DNA of 64,000 nucleotides from Paenibacillus sp. FSL W8-0186 (GTDB lineage: Bacteria > Bacillota > Bacilli > Paenibacillales > Paenibacillaceae), in NCBI RefSeq assembly GCF_037969765.1, contig NZ_CP150207.1, positions 930,001 through 994,000 on the forward strand, read 5' to 3'. The notes beneath the pieces are model-generated. The model saw only the letters and a list, made by a program, of their open reading frames with translations. It did not search any database and was not told where the DNA came from. Shown here one piece after another: positions 40,959 to 50,472 of the stretch (its first letter is position 1; each line of letters opens with the position of its first letter). Position numbers and translations under genes: made by a program.

Positions 40959-41768
40959 ATGGGGATGCAGCAGGAAATCATTGAAGCGTTAGGGGTCAAG
41001 CCGAGCATTGATGCAGATGAGGAAATTGCGGCACGTGTCGAGTTTCTGAAAAATCACGTGACGAGCTCGCGGGCGACCGGACTGCTGATCGCCATCAGCG
41101 GCGGATTGGACAGTGCCGCAGCTGCAGGGCTCTGCAAACAGGCAACGGATGAACTGACGCAGGAGACGGGAATGGACTATATGACGCTGGGCGTCTTTCA
41201 GCCTTATGGGGAGCAGGAAGACATCGAACATAGCTATGAGACGGCGAGGTCGCTTGGGCTTGCGCATACGGTGGAGACGAATATCGAGGATACGGTGGAC
41301 GAGATCGCTCTAGAAGTGGAGCATGGGATGAGAAGCATCGGCCAATACAGGCATTTAAGCATACCCGGCAAAGGAAATGTCAAAGCCCGGGCGCGAATGG
41401 TTATGCAATATGCCTTGTCCCAAGAGCTTAATCTGCTTGTCGTTGGCACTGGCCATGCCTCGGAGGCTGTCGCCGGGTTCTATACCAAATGGGGCGATGG
41501 CGCTGCCGATCTTATGCCGCTAGGGTCATTGACCAAGCGCCAAATCCGTCAGATTGCTGTGGCCCTTGGCATCCCGGACAGCATTATCAACAAAGCTCCA
41601 ACTGCCGGTCTGTGGGCGGGGCAGAATGACGAGCAGGAGCTGGGCGTAAGTTACGAAGATAACTGCGATTATTTGGAGGGTAAAGCTATAGATCCAAGGG
41701 TACAGAAGCGGCTGGAGTCCTATTATATGAAAACAAGTCATAAGCGCAATCCGATTCCTCGCATATAG
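40959..41768 (+). CDS. nadE: NH3-dependent NAD+ synthetase
   Basis: 269 aa, the ammonia-dependent form without a glutaminase domain. It amidates nicotinic acid adenine dinucleotide. The PP-loop AISGGLDSAAAAG (SGGLDS at 47-52), KGNVKARARMVMQYALSQ and VVGTGHASEAVAGFYTKWGDG are family motifs; PTAGLWAGQNDEQELG lies near the C-terminus. ATG 40959 follows GGGAAGAGGG by eight bases; the TTG at 40920 is unlikely. Confidence 0.96.
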   Translation: MGMQQEIIEALGVKPSIDADEEIAARVEFLKNHVTSSRATGLLIAISGGLDSAAAAGLCKQATDELTQETGMDYMTLGVFQPYGEQEDIEHSYETARSLGLAHTVETNIEDTVDEIALEVEHGMRSIGQYRHLSIPGKGNVKARARMVMQYALSQELNLLVVGTGHASEAVAGFYTKWGDGAADLMPLGSLTKRQIRQIAVALGIPDSIINKAPTAGLWAGQNDEQELGVSYEDNCDYLEGKAIDPRVQKRLESYYMKTSHKRNPIPRI

Positions 41769-41785
41769 CGTGAAAGAACAAGCGA

Positions 41786-41826
41786 GAAGAAGCCCTGCAT
41801 CCTCTAAGGAACAGGGCTTCTTCCTG
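41786..41826 (+). terminator. Rho-independent terminator after nadE
   Basis: GAAGAAGCCCTG pairs perfectly with CAGGGCTTCTTC. Confidence 0.85.
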
Positions 41827-41968
41827 CTTCTGTAGGAGGGGTGAGGCTGGCTCGTATGAAAATTTGTTGAATCTTTCTTTTTGATTAAGTCGTATATATA
41901 GCTAGAGTGTTCAAAGACTGTGTGGTATATTTTAACAAAAATAAATTTATAGAAATGGGAGGAGTAGT

Positions 41969-42616
41969 ATGAAAAACTTAGTGACGATATTTTCTTCACC
42001 AAGAGACACCTTCGAAAGAGTAAGAGGGAGTAAGGTAGCCTGGATCCTGCCGACAATTCTTGTAATCATCATTAGTCTTGTTTCGCTTGTATTGCAGATG
42101 CCTTATTTGCTGGATTACACCAGACAAGCATGGCTGAAGATGGGGACGGTAGATCCAGCGCAAATCGAGCAGATGTTAGGCATGACCGCTATAACAAGTT
42201 ATGTCGGGGGCATTGTCGGGATCATCATCATGCTCTTCCTGGTGGCGCTTCTGCTCGTGTTATTGAATCTCATCGTACGGGGCGAAGGAAAGTACATGCA
42301 ATTCGTCAACGTGGTTGCTTATGCGAACTTGCCGACTGTCATTGGCGGATTGTTGACAGCTGTATTGCTGGTAGCCATGAATGCGCAATCCCTGACCGAT
42401 GTTTCGCTGAGCCTGGGGGCGCTTGTAGCCGACAAGACAGGAGTGGCGTATCGCATACTATCGCTAATTAACCCTTTTACGATATGGGGCTTGTATTTGT
42501 ATATTGTGGGCGCGGCAACCATGATGAAACGTCCGCGGAAGAAGGTTGCAATCTGGATCGTGGCTGTCTGGTTAATTTACTCGCTCGTTACGGTTCTTTC
42601 GGCTCCAGCAGTCTAA
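41969..42616 (+). CDS. Yip1-family membrane protein
   Basis: 215 aa with five hydrophobic helices and an amphipathic N-terminus (VTIFSSPRDTFERVR) characteristic of bacterial Yip1-domain proteins. The role is unknown. TGGGAGGAGTAGT before the ATG is a strong ribosome site. It lies 17 bases before the adaptor of an ABC exporter and is probably the first gene of that operon, perhaps helping assembly or sensing at the membrane. Confidence 0.87.
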   Translation: MKNLVTIFSSPRDTFERVRGSKVAWILPTILVIIISLVSLVLQMPYLLDYTRQAWLKMGTVDPAQIEQMLGMTAITSYVGGIVGIIIMLFLVALLLVLLNLIVRGEGKYMQFVNVVAYANLPTVIGGLLTAVLLVAMNAQSLTDVSLSLGALVADKTGVAYRILSLINPFTIWGLYLYIVGAATMMKRPRKKVAIWIVAVWLIYSLVTVLSAPAV

Positions 42617-42633
42617 GTACATAGGATAGGGTG

Positions 42634-43701
42634 ATGATTTTGTTAAGGAAAAAATGGTTTTGGGGTGCCATACTGGGTTTAGTGATTATTGTCTTAGTTG
42701 TCGTCAATATGTCGAACATGAATCGCGCTGTTGCCGTAGAGACGACCGAGGCATTTGAAGGTCTGATTACGGAGGAAATCTATACGAGCGGCAAATTGGA
42801 AGCAGGTAACAGTACGGATATTTATTCGCCGACCAGCGGGGTTGTCGAGTCGGTTGAAGTGAAGCAGGGCGATACGGTCACCAAAGGGCAGGTTCTTATG
42901 ACGCTGCAGATTGACGACGTTAAGGACCAGATTGAGAAGGAGCGTCTCAATATTGAAATGATCGAAACGGAGCGCCTGAATGCGAAGAAGCAGCATTTTG
43001 ACATGTTCAAGCAGCAGGTGACGGAGGATCCAGCAGCGGAAATCGAGGATTTGGATTTATCATCCTATGATCTGCGGATTCAAAGCAGCAAATTGACGAT
43101 CGCCTCTCTGGAGAAACGCTTGAACAATCGCGTTGTCAGCGCCAAGGATGAGGGCGTTCTTACGCAGGTGCTCGTCAATCCTGGCCAAATGATTGCGGAG
43201 GGCGGCCACATTGCCACCGTTGTAGATTTATCGTCTTACAAGGTCAAAGCAAATCTGAACGAATTGGATGCCGGTAAAGTATACGAAGGCATGAAGGCGG
43301 TAATTTCCGGGGAGTCGATCGAGGAGAGCTATGAGGGCGAAGTCACTTATTTGTCGCCGATCGCCGTTCTGGCCGATCCTACTTCTAAAGATGCTTCCGT
43401 TGAAATGACGGTGGAGCTAAGCCGCATTTCTCCAGAGCTTCGTCCAGGCTACAACGTGACGATCGAACTGGAAATCCCGGATAAGGAGCGGTTGCTGCTG
43501 CCTCTGGACACGGTTCAATATGATGGGGACAAAGCCTATGTATTCAAAATTCAAGATGGAATCGCAGTCAAAACCGACGTGACGACGGGTAAAGAGAACG
43601 AGGAGTACGTCGAGATCGTATCCGGGGTCACCAAGGGGGAAAGTGTCGTATCGGAAGGGGCCAGGCAGCTCCGGGACGGCGATAAGGTGAAACTGCAATG
43701 A
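42634..43701 (+). CDS. Efflux adaptor (membrane fusion protein, MacA/YknX-like)
   Basis: About 355 aa. One N-terminal membrane helix, then a lipoyl-like half (YSPTSGVVESVEVKQGDTVTKG), a short coiled-coil hairpin (about residues 90-150) and beta-barrel domains with LVNPGQMIAEGGHIATVVDL. It is the extracytoplasmic adaptor of the ATPase and permease that follow. Start either GTG 42631 or ATG 42634. It overlaps the ATPase gene by four bases. Confidence 0.9.
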   Translation: MILLRKKWFWGAILGLVIIVLVVVNMSNMNRAVAVETTEAFEGLITEEIYTSGKLEAGNSTDIYSPTSGVVESVEVKQGDTVTKGQVLMTLQIDDVKDQIEKERLNIEMIETERLNAKKQHFDMFKQQVTEDPAAEIEDLDLSSYDLRIQSSKLTIASLEKRLNNRVVSAKDEGVLTQVLVNPGQMIAEGGHIATVVDLSSYKVKANLNELDAGKVYEGMKAVISGESIEESYEGEVTYLSPIAVLADPTSKDASVEMTVELSRISPELRPGYNVTIELEIPDKERLLLPLDTVQYDGDKAYVFKIQDGIAVKTDVTTGKENEEYVEIVSGVTKGESVVSEGARQLRDGDKVKLQ

Positions 43702-44387
43702 TTACTCTAAAGAACATTTCAAAAACTTATAAGAACGGCGAGTTGGAAGTACAGGCTCTGCAGCCGCTTAACCTGAAGGTAGAGCAGGGGGAGTTCGTCG
43801 CGATTATGGGTTCGTCTGGATCCGGCAAATCTACGCTAATGAACATTATAGGCTGTCTCGATGTGCCGTCTTCCGGCGAGTACGTGCTGGACGGCGAAGA
43901 AGTCCATACTTTGGATGAAGAGCAGCTTGCGCGGGTGCGCAACCGCAAAATCGGCTTCGTCTTCCAGAGCTTCAACCTGCTCGGCAGACAGACGGTGCTC
44001 CAGAACGTAACCCTGCCGATGATGTACGCGGGGATCGGCCGCGAGCAGCGGAATGAGCGGGCGCTCGAGCTGCTGAAGAAGGTTGGGCTGGAGGGGCGCG
44101 TCAAGCACCGGCCGACCGAGCTGTCGGGGGGACAGCGGCAGCGGGTAGCCATTGCCCGAGCCCTGACGATGAATGCACCAATCCTGCTTGCGGACGAGCC
44201 GACCGGTAATCTGGATACGAAATCATCCCATGAAATCATGCAGTTGTTTAAAGAGATTCATCAGGAAGGAACGACCATCGTGCTGGTAACCCACGAGCCC
44301 GATATCGCAGAACACGCGGACCGAATTCTGCTGTTCGGCGATGGCCAAATGCTCAAAGATACGCGCAAAGGAAGTGTGGTCACATGA
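43698..44387 (+). CDS. ABC exporter ATPase (MacB/LolD/YknY-like)
   Basis: 229 aa nucleotide-binding subunit. Walker [11 protein letters not shown]-loop VFQSFNLL, signature [15 protein letters not shown] and Walker [14 protein letters not shown] are intact, with [18 protein letters not shown] after them. The pattern is that of the MacB/LolD family. Overlaps both neighbours by four bases (ATGA), so the three proteins are probably made in fixed ratio. Confidence 0.95.
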   Translation: MITLKNISKTYKNGELEVQALQPLNLKVEQGEFVAIMGSSGSGKSTLMNIIGCLDVPSSGEYVLDGEEVHTLDEEQLARVRNRKIGFVFQSFNLLGRQTVLQNVTLPMMYAGIGREQRNERALELLKKVGLEGRVKHRPTELSGGQRQRVAIARALTMNAPILLADEPTGNLDTKSSHEIMQLFKEIHQEGTTIVLVTHEPDIAEHADRILLFGDGQMLKDTRKGSVVT

Positions 44388-45583
44388 GCATATGGGAGAG
44401 TATATGGGTCGCGCTTGATAATTTGCGGCTGAACAAGCTGCGTTCGTTCCTTACGATGATCGGTATTGTGTTTGGCGTCGCGGCGGTAGTTACCGTCGTA
44501 TCGATTGGCCAGGCCGGACAAAGTTCCATTCTGTCCATTGTGTCTGTTTATGAAGACGGGTATTTTGTCATTTACCAGAATCCGATGGAGAGCGGCAGCG
44601 ACGGCGACACCGATTTTCGCCTGCGGGATTTGACGGAAATCCGGAAGCTGGATGGTGTGCGTTACGCTTCTTCGTCACTGCCTTATTCCATGACCATGAA
44701 ATATAAGAAGGACACGCTCCGTTTTACCATTACGGCTACGACTCATCAAACGAGCAGGATGCAAAAAATCGATATCGTTGCGGGACGTTTCTTTACTTCT
44801 CAAGAGGAGCGGGCCAGGCAGAAGGTTGCTGTGGTGGACAGTAAGTTTGCCGAAAAGGTGTATGGCTCGGAGAAGGCGGCTATCGGGCGGAAGCTGGTGC
44901 TGTCGGATGGAACGTTCCGCATCGTCGGCGTCTATAAACCGCAGGATTCCATTCTGAGCGGGATGCAGGGGGAGCAATATTCTGCTTTTGCGCCGATTAC
45001 GGCTATGCCTCCGGGGAAAAATGGAGAGGGCGAGCGTTTTCAGGCACTCGAAGTGGTTGCTGCGTCACCGGAAAAAACGGATGAAACGGTGCAGACGGTA
45101 AAGAAGTGGCTCGCTAATCTGAATAATGTGAATACTAGTGCTTATGCATCACAGACCGGGAAGGAAGCGGAGCAGATGGTATCCAGCACCTTCTCGATCC
45201 TTCAGACGATCATCGGTTCGATTGCCGGCATCTCCTTGCTGGTCGGCGGAATCGGCGTCATGAACATCATGCTCGTTTCCGTCACAGAGCGGACACGGGA
45301 AATCGGGATCCGCAAGGCGATCGGAGCTACGCCAGGTACAATCATGCTGCAATTTATGATTGAGGCGGTCGTGCTGTGTTTCATTGGTGGCACTGCCGGC
45401 GCGCTGCTGGGACTCGGAGCAGCCTTTCTCTTCTCGACCATTTCCGGCTGGCCGTTCGTCGTATCGCTATGGGCCATTCTGCTGGCGTTCGGATTCTCTG
45501 CAGCCGTAGGTATTTTCTTTGGCTTGTACCCGGCCAATAAAGCATCCAAGCTGCATCCGATTGAAGCTCTGCGTTATGAGTAA
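44384..45583 (+). CDS. ABC exporter permease (MacB/FtsX family, YknZ-like)
   Basis: 399 aa: one N-terminal helix (LRSFLTMIGIVFGVAAVVTV), a large extracytoplasmic MacB-PCD domain (about residues 45-275), then three helices with the FtsX motif GIGVMNIMLVSVTERTREIG and RKAIGATPGTIM. Together with the adaptor and ATPase it forms a MacAB-like exporter; YknWXYZ, whose YknW is a Yip1 protein, exports or protects against SdpC toxin in B. subtilis, and the same four-gene order is seen here. Confidence 0.94.
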   Translation: MSIWESIWVALDNLRLNKLRSFLTMIGIVFGVAAVVTVVSIGQAGQSSILSIVSVYEDGYFVIYQNPMESGSDGDTDFRLRDLTEIRKLDGVRYASSSLPYSMTMKYKKDTLRFTITATTHQTSRMQKIDIVAGRFFTSQEERARQKVAVVDSKFAEKVYGSEKAAIGRKLVLSDGTFRIVGVYKPQDSILSGMQGEQYSAFAPITAMPPGKNGEGERFQALEVVAASPEKTDETVQTVKKWLANLNNVNTSAYASQTGKEAEQMVSSTFSILQTIIGSIAGISLLVGGIGVMNIMLVSVTERTREIGIRKAIGATPGTIMLQFMIEAVVLCFIGGTAGALLGLGAAFLFSTISGWPFVVSLWAILLAFGFSAAVGIFFGLYPANKASKLHPIEALRYE

Positions 45584-45617
45584 GAGAGGTTTGAACGATG
45601 GATTCGAGGATATACGC

Positions 45618-45662
45618 AGAAGCCGGGTTATCCGTATAGAACGGATAACCCGGCTTCTTTGC
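45618..45662. terminator. Bidirectional terminator
   Basis: AAGCCGGGTTATCCGT and ACGGATAACCCGGCTT form a perfect hairpin between converging genes. Confidence 0.9.
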
Positions 45663-45665
45663 GAT

Positions 45666-46490
45666 TTATTTAACGGTGGACAAGGTTTGGGATATAAACA
45701 ACAGGCTTGCCTTAATGGCTTCTTCCAGCGGTTGAGTTGGTCCCTGGAAGGGATGGACGGTATTAAATGTATGATTGCCTCCCGGAATATGAATCCAGGG
45801 AATATCCGGTCTGATGGATACGAGACGGCTGGAGCCTTGGCGCAGATGCGCTCCATCATCCGAGCCCTGGATCAGGGCGACCTTAAAGGAAGCCGTGGGA
45901 ATGCGGCCAAGGATATCGTAGCGCTCCTTATGGCGATCCATATCCTCCAGGATGGCAACGTCAAGCGGCATCTGCTGTCCTGTTCGGCCGTTCATCACAT
46001 AGCTTCGTCCATTCTCGCGCATTTCCAGCTTCTGGGATTCCGTGAACACATCGAGGTTTGTCACTCCGTTCCAGGACAGAACGCCGGTTACGCTGTCCGG
46101 ATGATCGAGCGCATACACGAGCGACACACCGGCTCCGCGGCTGTGTCCAAGCAGGAATAACGGCAGGGAGCGCAGCTTCTCCTCCTGGTTCAGGCCGGCG
46201 ATCAGTGCGCCGAGATCGGCTAGCTCCCGCTCATATGTATTCGTTGCGAACCGTTCGAGCTCCGTAAATTCAAAGGGGTCATCGCCGATTCCGTTATGGG
46301 AGAAGTTGAACGTGACTACCTCGTGCTGCTTGCTCAGCTGTTCAGCGACGTAAGGGAACATGCCCCAGTCTTTAAAGCCCTTGTATCCGTGAGCGATAAT
46401 GATAAGGCTTGCTGCTTCTTCCTGGGCGGGGAATCGGGTACAGCGCAGCAAATGGCCGCCTTCCAGCGGAATGTTGAAATCCATCGGCAT
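45666..46490 (-). CDS. Alpha/beta hydrolase
   Basis: About 274 aa soluble hydrolase. IIAHGYKGFKDWGMFPYVAEQ is the oxyanion region, GHSRGAG the nucleophile elbow, with a candidate acid in LIQGSDDGAHLRQGS and His in IPGGNHTFNT. It resembles dienelactone-hydrolase/S9-type enzymes; substrate unknown. The ATG at 46502 directly abuts AAAGG, so the ATG at 46490 is preferred, though uncertain. Confidence 0.88.
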   Translation of the reverse strand: MPMDFNIPLEGGHLLRCTRFPAQEEAASLIIIAHGYKGFKDWGMFPYVAEQLSKQHEVVTFNFSHNGIGDDPFEFTELERFATNTYERELADLGALIAGLNQEEKLRSLPLFLLGHSRGAGVSLVYALDHPDSVTGVLSWNGVTNLDVFTESQKLEMRENGRSYVMNGRTGQQMPLDVAILEDMDRHKERYDILGRIPTASFKVALIQGSDDGAHLRQGSSRLVSIRPDIPWIHIPGGNHTFNTVHPFQGPTQPLEEAIKASLLFISQTLSTVK

Positions 46491-46663
46491 GATCAAACGC
46501 ATCCTTTCGTGACAGGTTTGAGACGCTAAATCCTTATTTTGTGCTATTATACCATACTGAATCGGAAGGCTCTCGCTTCACAGGATGTTCCCTGTTACAA
46601 TTGGGAAGGGATTTCGTGAGACCGCTGAGCGGACTGCGAATACAGCCTTTTTTGAAGGAAGTG

Positions 46664-47062
46664 ATGTCGTTGATATATGGCATAGGCCATGATGTGGTTG
46701 AAATAGATCGGGTTCGTAAAATACTAGACGGAGCCTCGGGGGACAGGCTGCTGAAGCGCGTGCTGACTCCGGACGAGCAGAAGCTGCCTGGCAGCATATC
46801 GCGTCCGGCGGAATTTCTGGCCGGCCGGTTCGCGGCCAAAGAGGCCATCAGCAAAGCTTTTGGCTGCGGCATCGGCAGTGTGCTTGGCTTCGCGGACATG
46901 TCCATTCTGCCGGATGTTCAGGGGAAACCTCATGTCGTATTGACGCAGGAAGCATGGCAGCGTCTCGGTCTGGCTGAAGGTCCGGCAGGCTATGCCGTGC
47001 ATCTCAGCATCACGCATGAGCGCCAGCTGGCTTCGGCATTCGTCGTTGTAGAGAGAGTGTAA
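46664..47062 (+). CDS. acpS: Holo-[acyl-carrier-protein] synthase
   Basis: Transfers 4'-phosphopantetheine from CoA to apo-ACP. 132 aa. The N-terminal GIGHDVVEIDRV (metal-binding Asp) and RFAAKEAISKAFGCGIG (Glu and Lys of the active site) are diagnostic, with HLSITHERQLASAFVVVE at the end. ATG 46664 follows GAAGGAAGTG; TTG 46670 is an alternative. mutY starts 19 bases downstream. Confidence 0.95.
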   Translation: MSLIYGIGHDVVEIDRVRKILDGASGDRLLKRVLTPDEQKLPGSISRPAEFLAGRFAAKEAISKAFGCGIGSVLGFADMSILPDVQGKPHVVLTQEAWQRLGLAEGPAGYAVHLSITHERQLASAFVVVERV

Positions 47063-47081
47063 CGAAGGGGAGAGCTACTGG

Positions 47082-48272
47082 ATGATCGAAGAAAAATGGA
47101 GCGAGGAGAGCAGAACGTATTTCAGCACGGAGCTGCTGTCCTGGTATGAACGTTCGAAGCGGGATCTGCCGTGGCGCAGGCATCGCGATCCCTATTATAT
47201 TTGGATATCGGAGATTATGCTGCAGCAGACCCGCGTGGATACGGTCATTCCGTATTTCCACCGGTTCATTGAGCGTTTTCCGACGATAGCGAGCTTGGCC
47301 GAAGCGCCGGAGGAGGACGTGCTGAAATGCTGGGAAGGACTCGGCTATTATTCCCGGGCCCGGAATTTGCAGGCGGCCGCCCGCCAGGTGATGGAGCGCC
47401 ACGGCGGCCAGGTGCCGCGCGACAAGGCGTCTGTCGCGGCGCTTAAGGGAGTCGGCCCGTATACGACCGGGGCGATCCTTAGCATCGCCTTCGATCAGCC
47501 GGAGCCCGCCGTCGACGGAAATGTAATGCGCGTGCTATCCCGGTATTTCTTCATCGAAGAGGATATCATGAAGACGGGAACGCGGGCGCTGATGGAAGGG
47601 CTCGCGGCGTCGCTTATTCCGGCAGGCCGGGCTGCTGATTTCAATCAGGCGTTAATGGAGCTGGGGGCGCTGGTATGCACCCCGAAGGCTCCGCAATGCC
47701 TGACATGCCCGGTCATGGCGCATTGCTCGGCGCGCCTGGAAGGCGCCGAGCTTCGCCTGCCGGTGAAGAGCAAGGCGAAGCCGCCGCGTCCCGAGCATCG
47801 GATCGCCGCCCTCGTGGAGGGCGAAGGAGATCGGGAGGGACGGGTGCTCGTACGCCGGCGGCCGGATACGGGGCTGCTCGCGCGGATGTGGGAGCTGCCC
47901 CATGTGCTGGCGGCCGCGAAGCCTAGCGAGGGTGCCGATTTGCCGGATGGCGCGGCGATGAGCCGACTGGCGGGAACGCTGGCCGAGGAGGGCGCGTACG
48001 TCCGGCCAGAAGGGCCGTTTATGACGGCGGAGCATATTTTCAGCCATATCCATTGGTATATGCGCGTGTTCCGCTTCCAGGAAGCCGCCGCCTTGAGCGC
48101 GTTGGCCGGCTTTGCCGAGCTGGCGGTGGCGGAGCCCAAGGCTGCATATGATGAAGGGGAGCGGGCTGAGGAGTATCGCTGGATTACGCTTGAGGATATG
48201 GAGGAACTCGCTTTTCCCAATGTATTCTTAAAGATTCTTCATCAATATTTCAATGATAAACAGCAGAAGTAA
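47082..48272 (+). CDS. mutY: A/G-specific adenine glycosylase
   Basis: 396 aa base-excision repair enzyme that removes adenine mispaired with 8-oxoguanine. The catalytic Glu is in ISEIMLQQTRVDTVIPYF, the HhH motif is LKGVGPYTTGAILSIAF, the catalytic Asp region is AVDGNVMRVLSRYF, and four cysteines (CTPKAPQCLTCPVMAHC) bind the 4Fe-4S cluster. The C-terminal MutT-like domain recognises 8-oxoG. GGGGAGAGC precedes ATG 47082. Confidence 0.96.
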   Translation: MIEEKWSEESRTYFSTELLSWYERSKRDLPWRRHRDPYYIWISEIMLQQTRVDTVIPYFHRFIERFPTIASLAEAPEEDVLKCWEGLGYYSRARNLQAAARQVMERHGGQVPRDKASVAALKGVGPYTTGAILSIAFDQPEPAVDGNVMRVLSRYFFIEEDIMKTGTRALMEGLAASLIPAGRAADFNQALMELGALVCTPKAPQCLTCPVMAHCSARLEGAELRLPVKSKAKPPRPEHRIAALVEGEGDREGRVLVRRRPDTGLLARMWELPHVLAAAKPSEGADLPDGAAMSRLAGTLAEEGAYVRPEGPFMTAEHIFSHIHWYMRVFRFQEAAALSALAGFAELAVAEPKAAYDEGERAEEYRWITLEDMEELAFPNVFLKILHQYFNDKQQK

Positions 48273-48275
48273 CTA

Positions 48276-48319
48276 TAAAAGCAGACCAGGAATCGGGAAC
48301 GTTCTTGGCCTGCTTTTGT
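48276..48319 (+). terminator. Terminator after mutY
   Basis: AAAAGCAGACCAGGAA pairs imperfectly with TTCTTGGCCTGCTTTT. Confidence 0.75.
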
Positions 48320-48434
48320 GTATGCGGGTTATTGATGGTGAACGTTAGCTATTTCTTGGTTTGGCTGTGGGCAGCAGTATATGTGCCAGTTAGTGTCGAA
48401 TGATGTCGGAGCTTGCATGTTCTGGCAAACCCGG

Positions 48435-48650
48435 CTATTCAAGCATCCGGTTCTCGACGTCCTTCATATTGTTCTGTTGGTCGGTTTCCCGGTGCTGCGG
48501 CTCAACGACCTGTCCTTTTTCTGTTGGAGCATCGCCGCTAACGCTGCGTACGAAGCTGGTGAATTGCAACTTTTGCTTGTCAGCCTCCTGCTTGGCCGCA
48601 AGCAGTTCTTGCGGGTCATTGGTCAACGGTCGTAACGTGTCATCGGTCAA
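48435..48650 (-). CDS. Small hypothetical protein
   Basis: 71 aa, hydrophilic and rich in Gln, Glu, Asp and Lys; no membrane segment or recognised motif. The start is taken as TTG 48650 because a perfect AAAGGAGGT lies six bases upstream; an upstream in-frame ATG (48674) precedes that site and would place it inside the coding region. Low sequence complexity (LLAAKQEADKQKLQF) suggests helical or disordered structure. Confidence 0.7.
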   Translation of the reverse strand: MTDDTLRPLTNDPQELLAAKQEADKQKLQFTSFVRSVSGDAPTEKGQVVEPQHRETDQQNNMKDVENRMLE

Positions 48651-49153
48651 TGTTATACCTCCTTTCAGGGTCATATATTTTAAGATTACCCGAAGCGCCG
48701 TTTTTCAATCGGTATTTCAGGCGAAGGAAAAAAGGCTGCAAAATGCCCCGTTATCCCTGTCAATATGATATAATGTGTGGCGTGTGGCAGGTCTTTCCTG
48801 AATTGAACTTGTTTATAATTCTTTTGTTAATTTTCCGTTTAAGAACTCTCTGAAAATAGCAATATCCCCCTTAGAATTAACCCCGCTATAACAAAACCTA
48901 TTTCTGGCAGATCCCTTTTTTATGCACTTACATTTCCAGTATTAGCATTAATTTTATCGATAAATAATGTAAACGCTTAATATAAAGCGCTTTCAGAAGA
49001 AAAATGGTGTATTTCCCTGATTATTATGGTTTAATGGACAAGTAAGGAGTTTTTCCTCGGTTTTTGTCTAGATTTAATTATTCGTTGGATGTTAAAAATG
49101 GACCGTGTGTTTTACATGATTCTATCAAAGCAAAGGAAAAGGGAGATCATAGC
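48651..49153. other. AT-rich intergenic region
   Basis: About 500 bases with no convincing gene. It contains two adjacent cre-like sites at 48968-48995 and an AT-rich stretch able to hold promoters for the GNAT gene downstream and the small gene upstream. Confidence 0.5.
48968..48995. promoter_or_regulatory. Two adjacent cre-like (CcpA) sites
   Basis: TGTAAACGCTTAAT (48968-48981, plus) and the reverse complement of 48982-48995, TGAAAGCGCTTTAT (minus), each fit the CcpA consensus TGWAARCGYTWNCW except at position 13. They abut back to back, about 170 bases before the GNAT gene at 49154. Confidence 0.45.
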
Positions 49154-49585
49154 ATGCGTATTCGTTCCTTCCAGTTGAGTGATGCCAATCAAGTGATGGA
49201 GCTTCTGCAGGTATCCTTGTCAGAGCAGTGCTACGAAGACACTAAGCGGGCTTTTGCCAGACAATTGTCCTGGGATTCGGAATTAATCATGGTTGCGGAA
49301 GCCGAAGAGGAAATCGTGGGGGTCTTAATCGGGACGATCGATCAAAATCTAGGCTGCATTTATCGGACTGCGGTTCATCCCGAATACCGTCGTCAAGGGT
49401 ATGGCAAGAGGCTGGTTAGCGCTATGGAGCAGCGGTTCCAGCAGCGCAACGTTCGCCGGATCGTTGTAGCTGGCGATGAACACAATAAGGCTGTTATGCC
49501 GCTGTATGAAGCGATGGGATACGGAGCAAGCAAGTTTCTGGAAGCGTTCCATAATTTGGGTATCGCAGCAGTCCGTTCGCTGTAA
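49154..49585 (+). CDS. GNAT N-acetyltransferase
   Basis: About 143 aa. MRIRSFQLSDANQVMELL at the start and the acetyl-CoA loop VHPEYRRQGYGKRLVSAMEQ mark the GNAT fold; substrate not known. ATG 49154 is chosen, with AAAAGGGAGATC upstream; a longer open frame to 49064 lacks a ribosome site. Cre-like sites upstream hint at carbon control. Confidence 0.88.
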   Translation: MRIRSFQLSDANQVMELLQVSLSEQCYEDTKRAFARQLSWDSELIMVAEAEEEIVGVLIGTIDQNLGCIYRTAVHPEYRRQGYGKRLVSAMEQRFQQRNVRRIVVAGDEHNKAVMPLYEAMGYGASKFLEAFHNLGIAAVRSL

Positions 49586-49649
49586 GGTTCTATAAATAAA
49601 TCCAATGCCGCCCTGCGGTTAAATTGGATAATGATCTCATGTGATGATG

Positions 49650-49698
49650 AAGCATATCTTCCGTCCGTTGCAATTGGGCGATAGATATGCTTTTCTAT
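49650..49698 (+). terminator. Possible terminator after the GNAT gene
   Basis: AGCATATCT pairs with AGATATGCT, followed by TTTCTATT. Confidence 0.6.
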
Positions 49699-49784
49699 TA
49701 TTATGCCTTATTTTTGATAAGCAGGTCGTTTTTAGGCATGGATTTACATGAATTCAATGGATTACGATATAGAAGAGGTGCAGT

Positions 49785-50447
49785 ATGAAGCCAGTCAATT
49801 TACCGGAGCACCGGGATACGGACCATCCAGAGTATGTTCGCAAGCGAGCTGAGGTTGACGAGGATTACACGGAAGCCAAGGGGCGTGCAGCTGAGAAATC
49901 TGCTCCGCCCGTTCTTCAGAACAAATGGGTTCGTGAGCTGTGGGACTTGGGCAAGACGGCCGCAATTGCATTTATCATAATGCTCCTGCTGAATATGTTC
50001 GTGTTTAACCTGTCGATGGTGAAGGGTGAATCGATGCAGCCGACACTGGAAGAGCAGGAGCGGTTATTCGTCGACAAAATCGTTTATTACTTCTCATCAC
50101 CACGCAGCGGTGATATCGTTGTGCTCAAAGATCCCAGCACCGGGCCTGATAAGAAGCATTACCTTGTCAAACGGGTTATTGCTGCCCCTGGCGAAACGGT
50201 GGAAATTCGCGACCATGTCCTGTACGTGAACGGACAAGCTCTGAACGAGCCTTATACCGATGTGCAGATCGAGGATCGGGATTTCGCGGAAATAAGGCTG
50301 GGCGAGAACGAATATTTCGTGATGGGAGACAATCGCCGCTACGGTCGCAGCAAGGACAGCCGCAGCTTCGGCAGTGTGCAGAAGAAGGACATCGTCGGCC
50401 GCGCAGAATTCGTGTTCTGGCCGGTGACTAAAATAAGAGGTTTGTAA
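49785..50447 (+). CDS. Signal peptidase I
   Basis: 220 aa membrane protease that removes signal peptides from secreted proteins. One membrane helix (AAIAFIIMLLLNMFVF, about residues 59-75) is followed by the catalytic Ser83 in KGESMQPTL and Lys129 in YLVKRVIAAPGE; the conserved GDNRRYGRSKDSR box is near residue 180. Compared with B. subtilis SipS the N-terminal cytoplasmic tail is long (about 55 residues, charged), a variation seen in Paenibacillus-type enzymes. AGAGGTG precedes the ATG. Confidence 0.94.
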   Translation: MKPVNLPEHRDTDHPEYVRKRAEVDEDYTEAKGRAAEKSAPPVLQNKWVRELWDLGKTAAIAFIIMLLLNMFVFNLSMVKGESMQPTLEEQERLFVDKIVYYFSSPRSGDIVVLKDPSTGPDKKHYLVKRVIAAPGETVEIRDHVLYVNGQALNEPYTDVQIEDRDFAEIRLGENEYFVMGDNRRYGRSKDSRSFGSVQKKDIVGRAEFVFWPVTKIRGL

Positions 50448-50472
50448 AATACAGTAGGTTGGAGGATATCCC

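Noticed and set aside
41526..42056. 176-codon minus-strand frame over the nadE end and Yip1 start
   Set aside because: It crosses a strong terminator and two well-supported genes on the other strand, and has no ribosome site.
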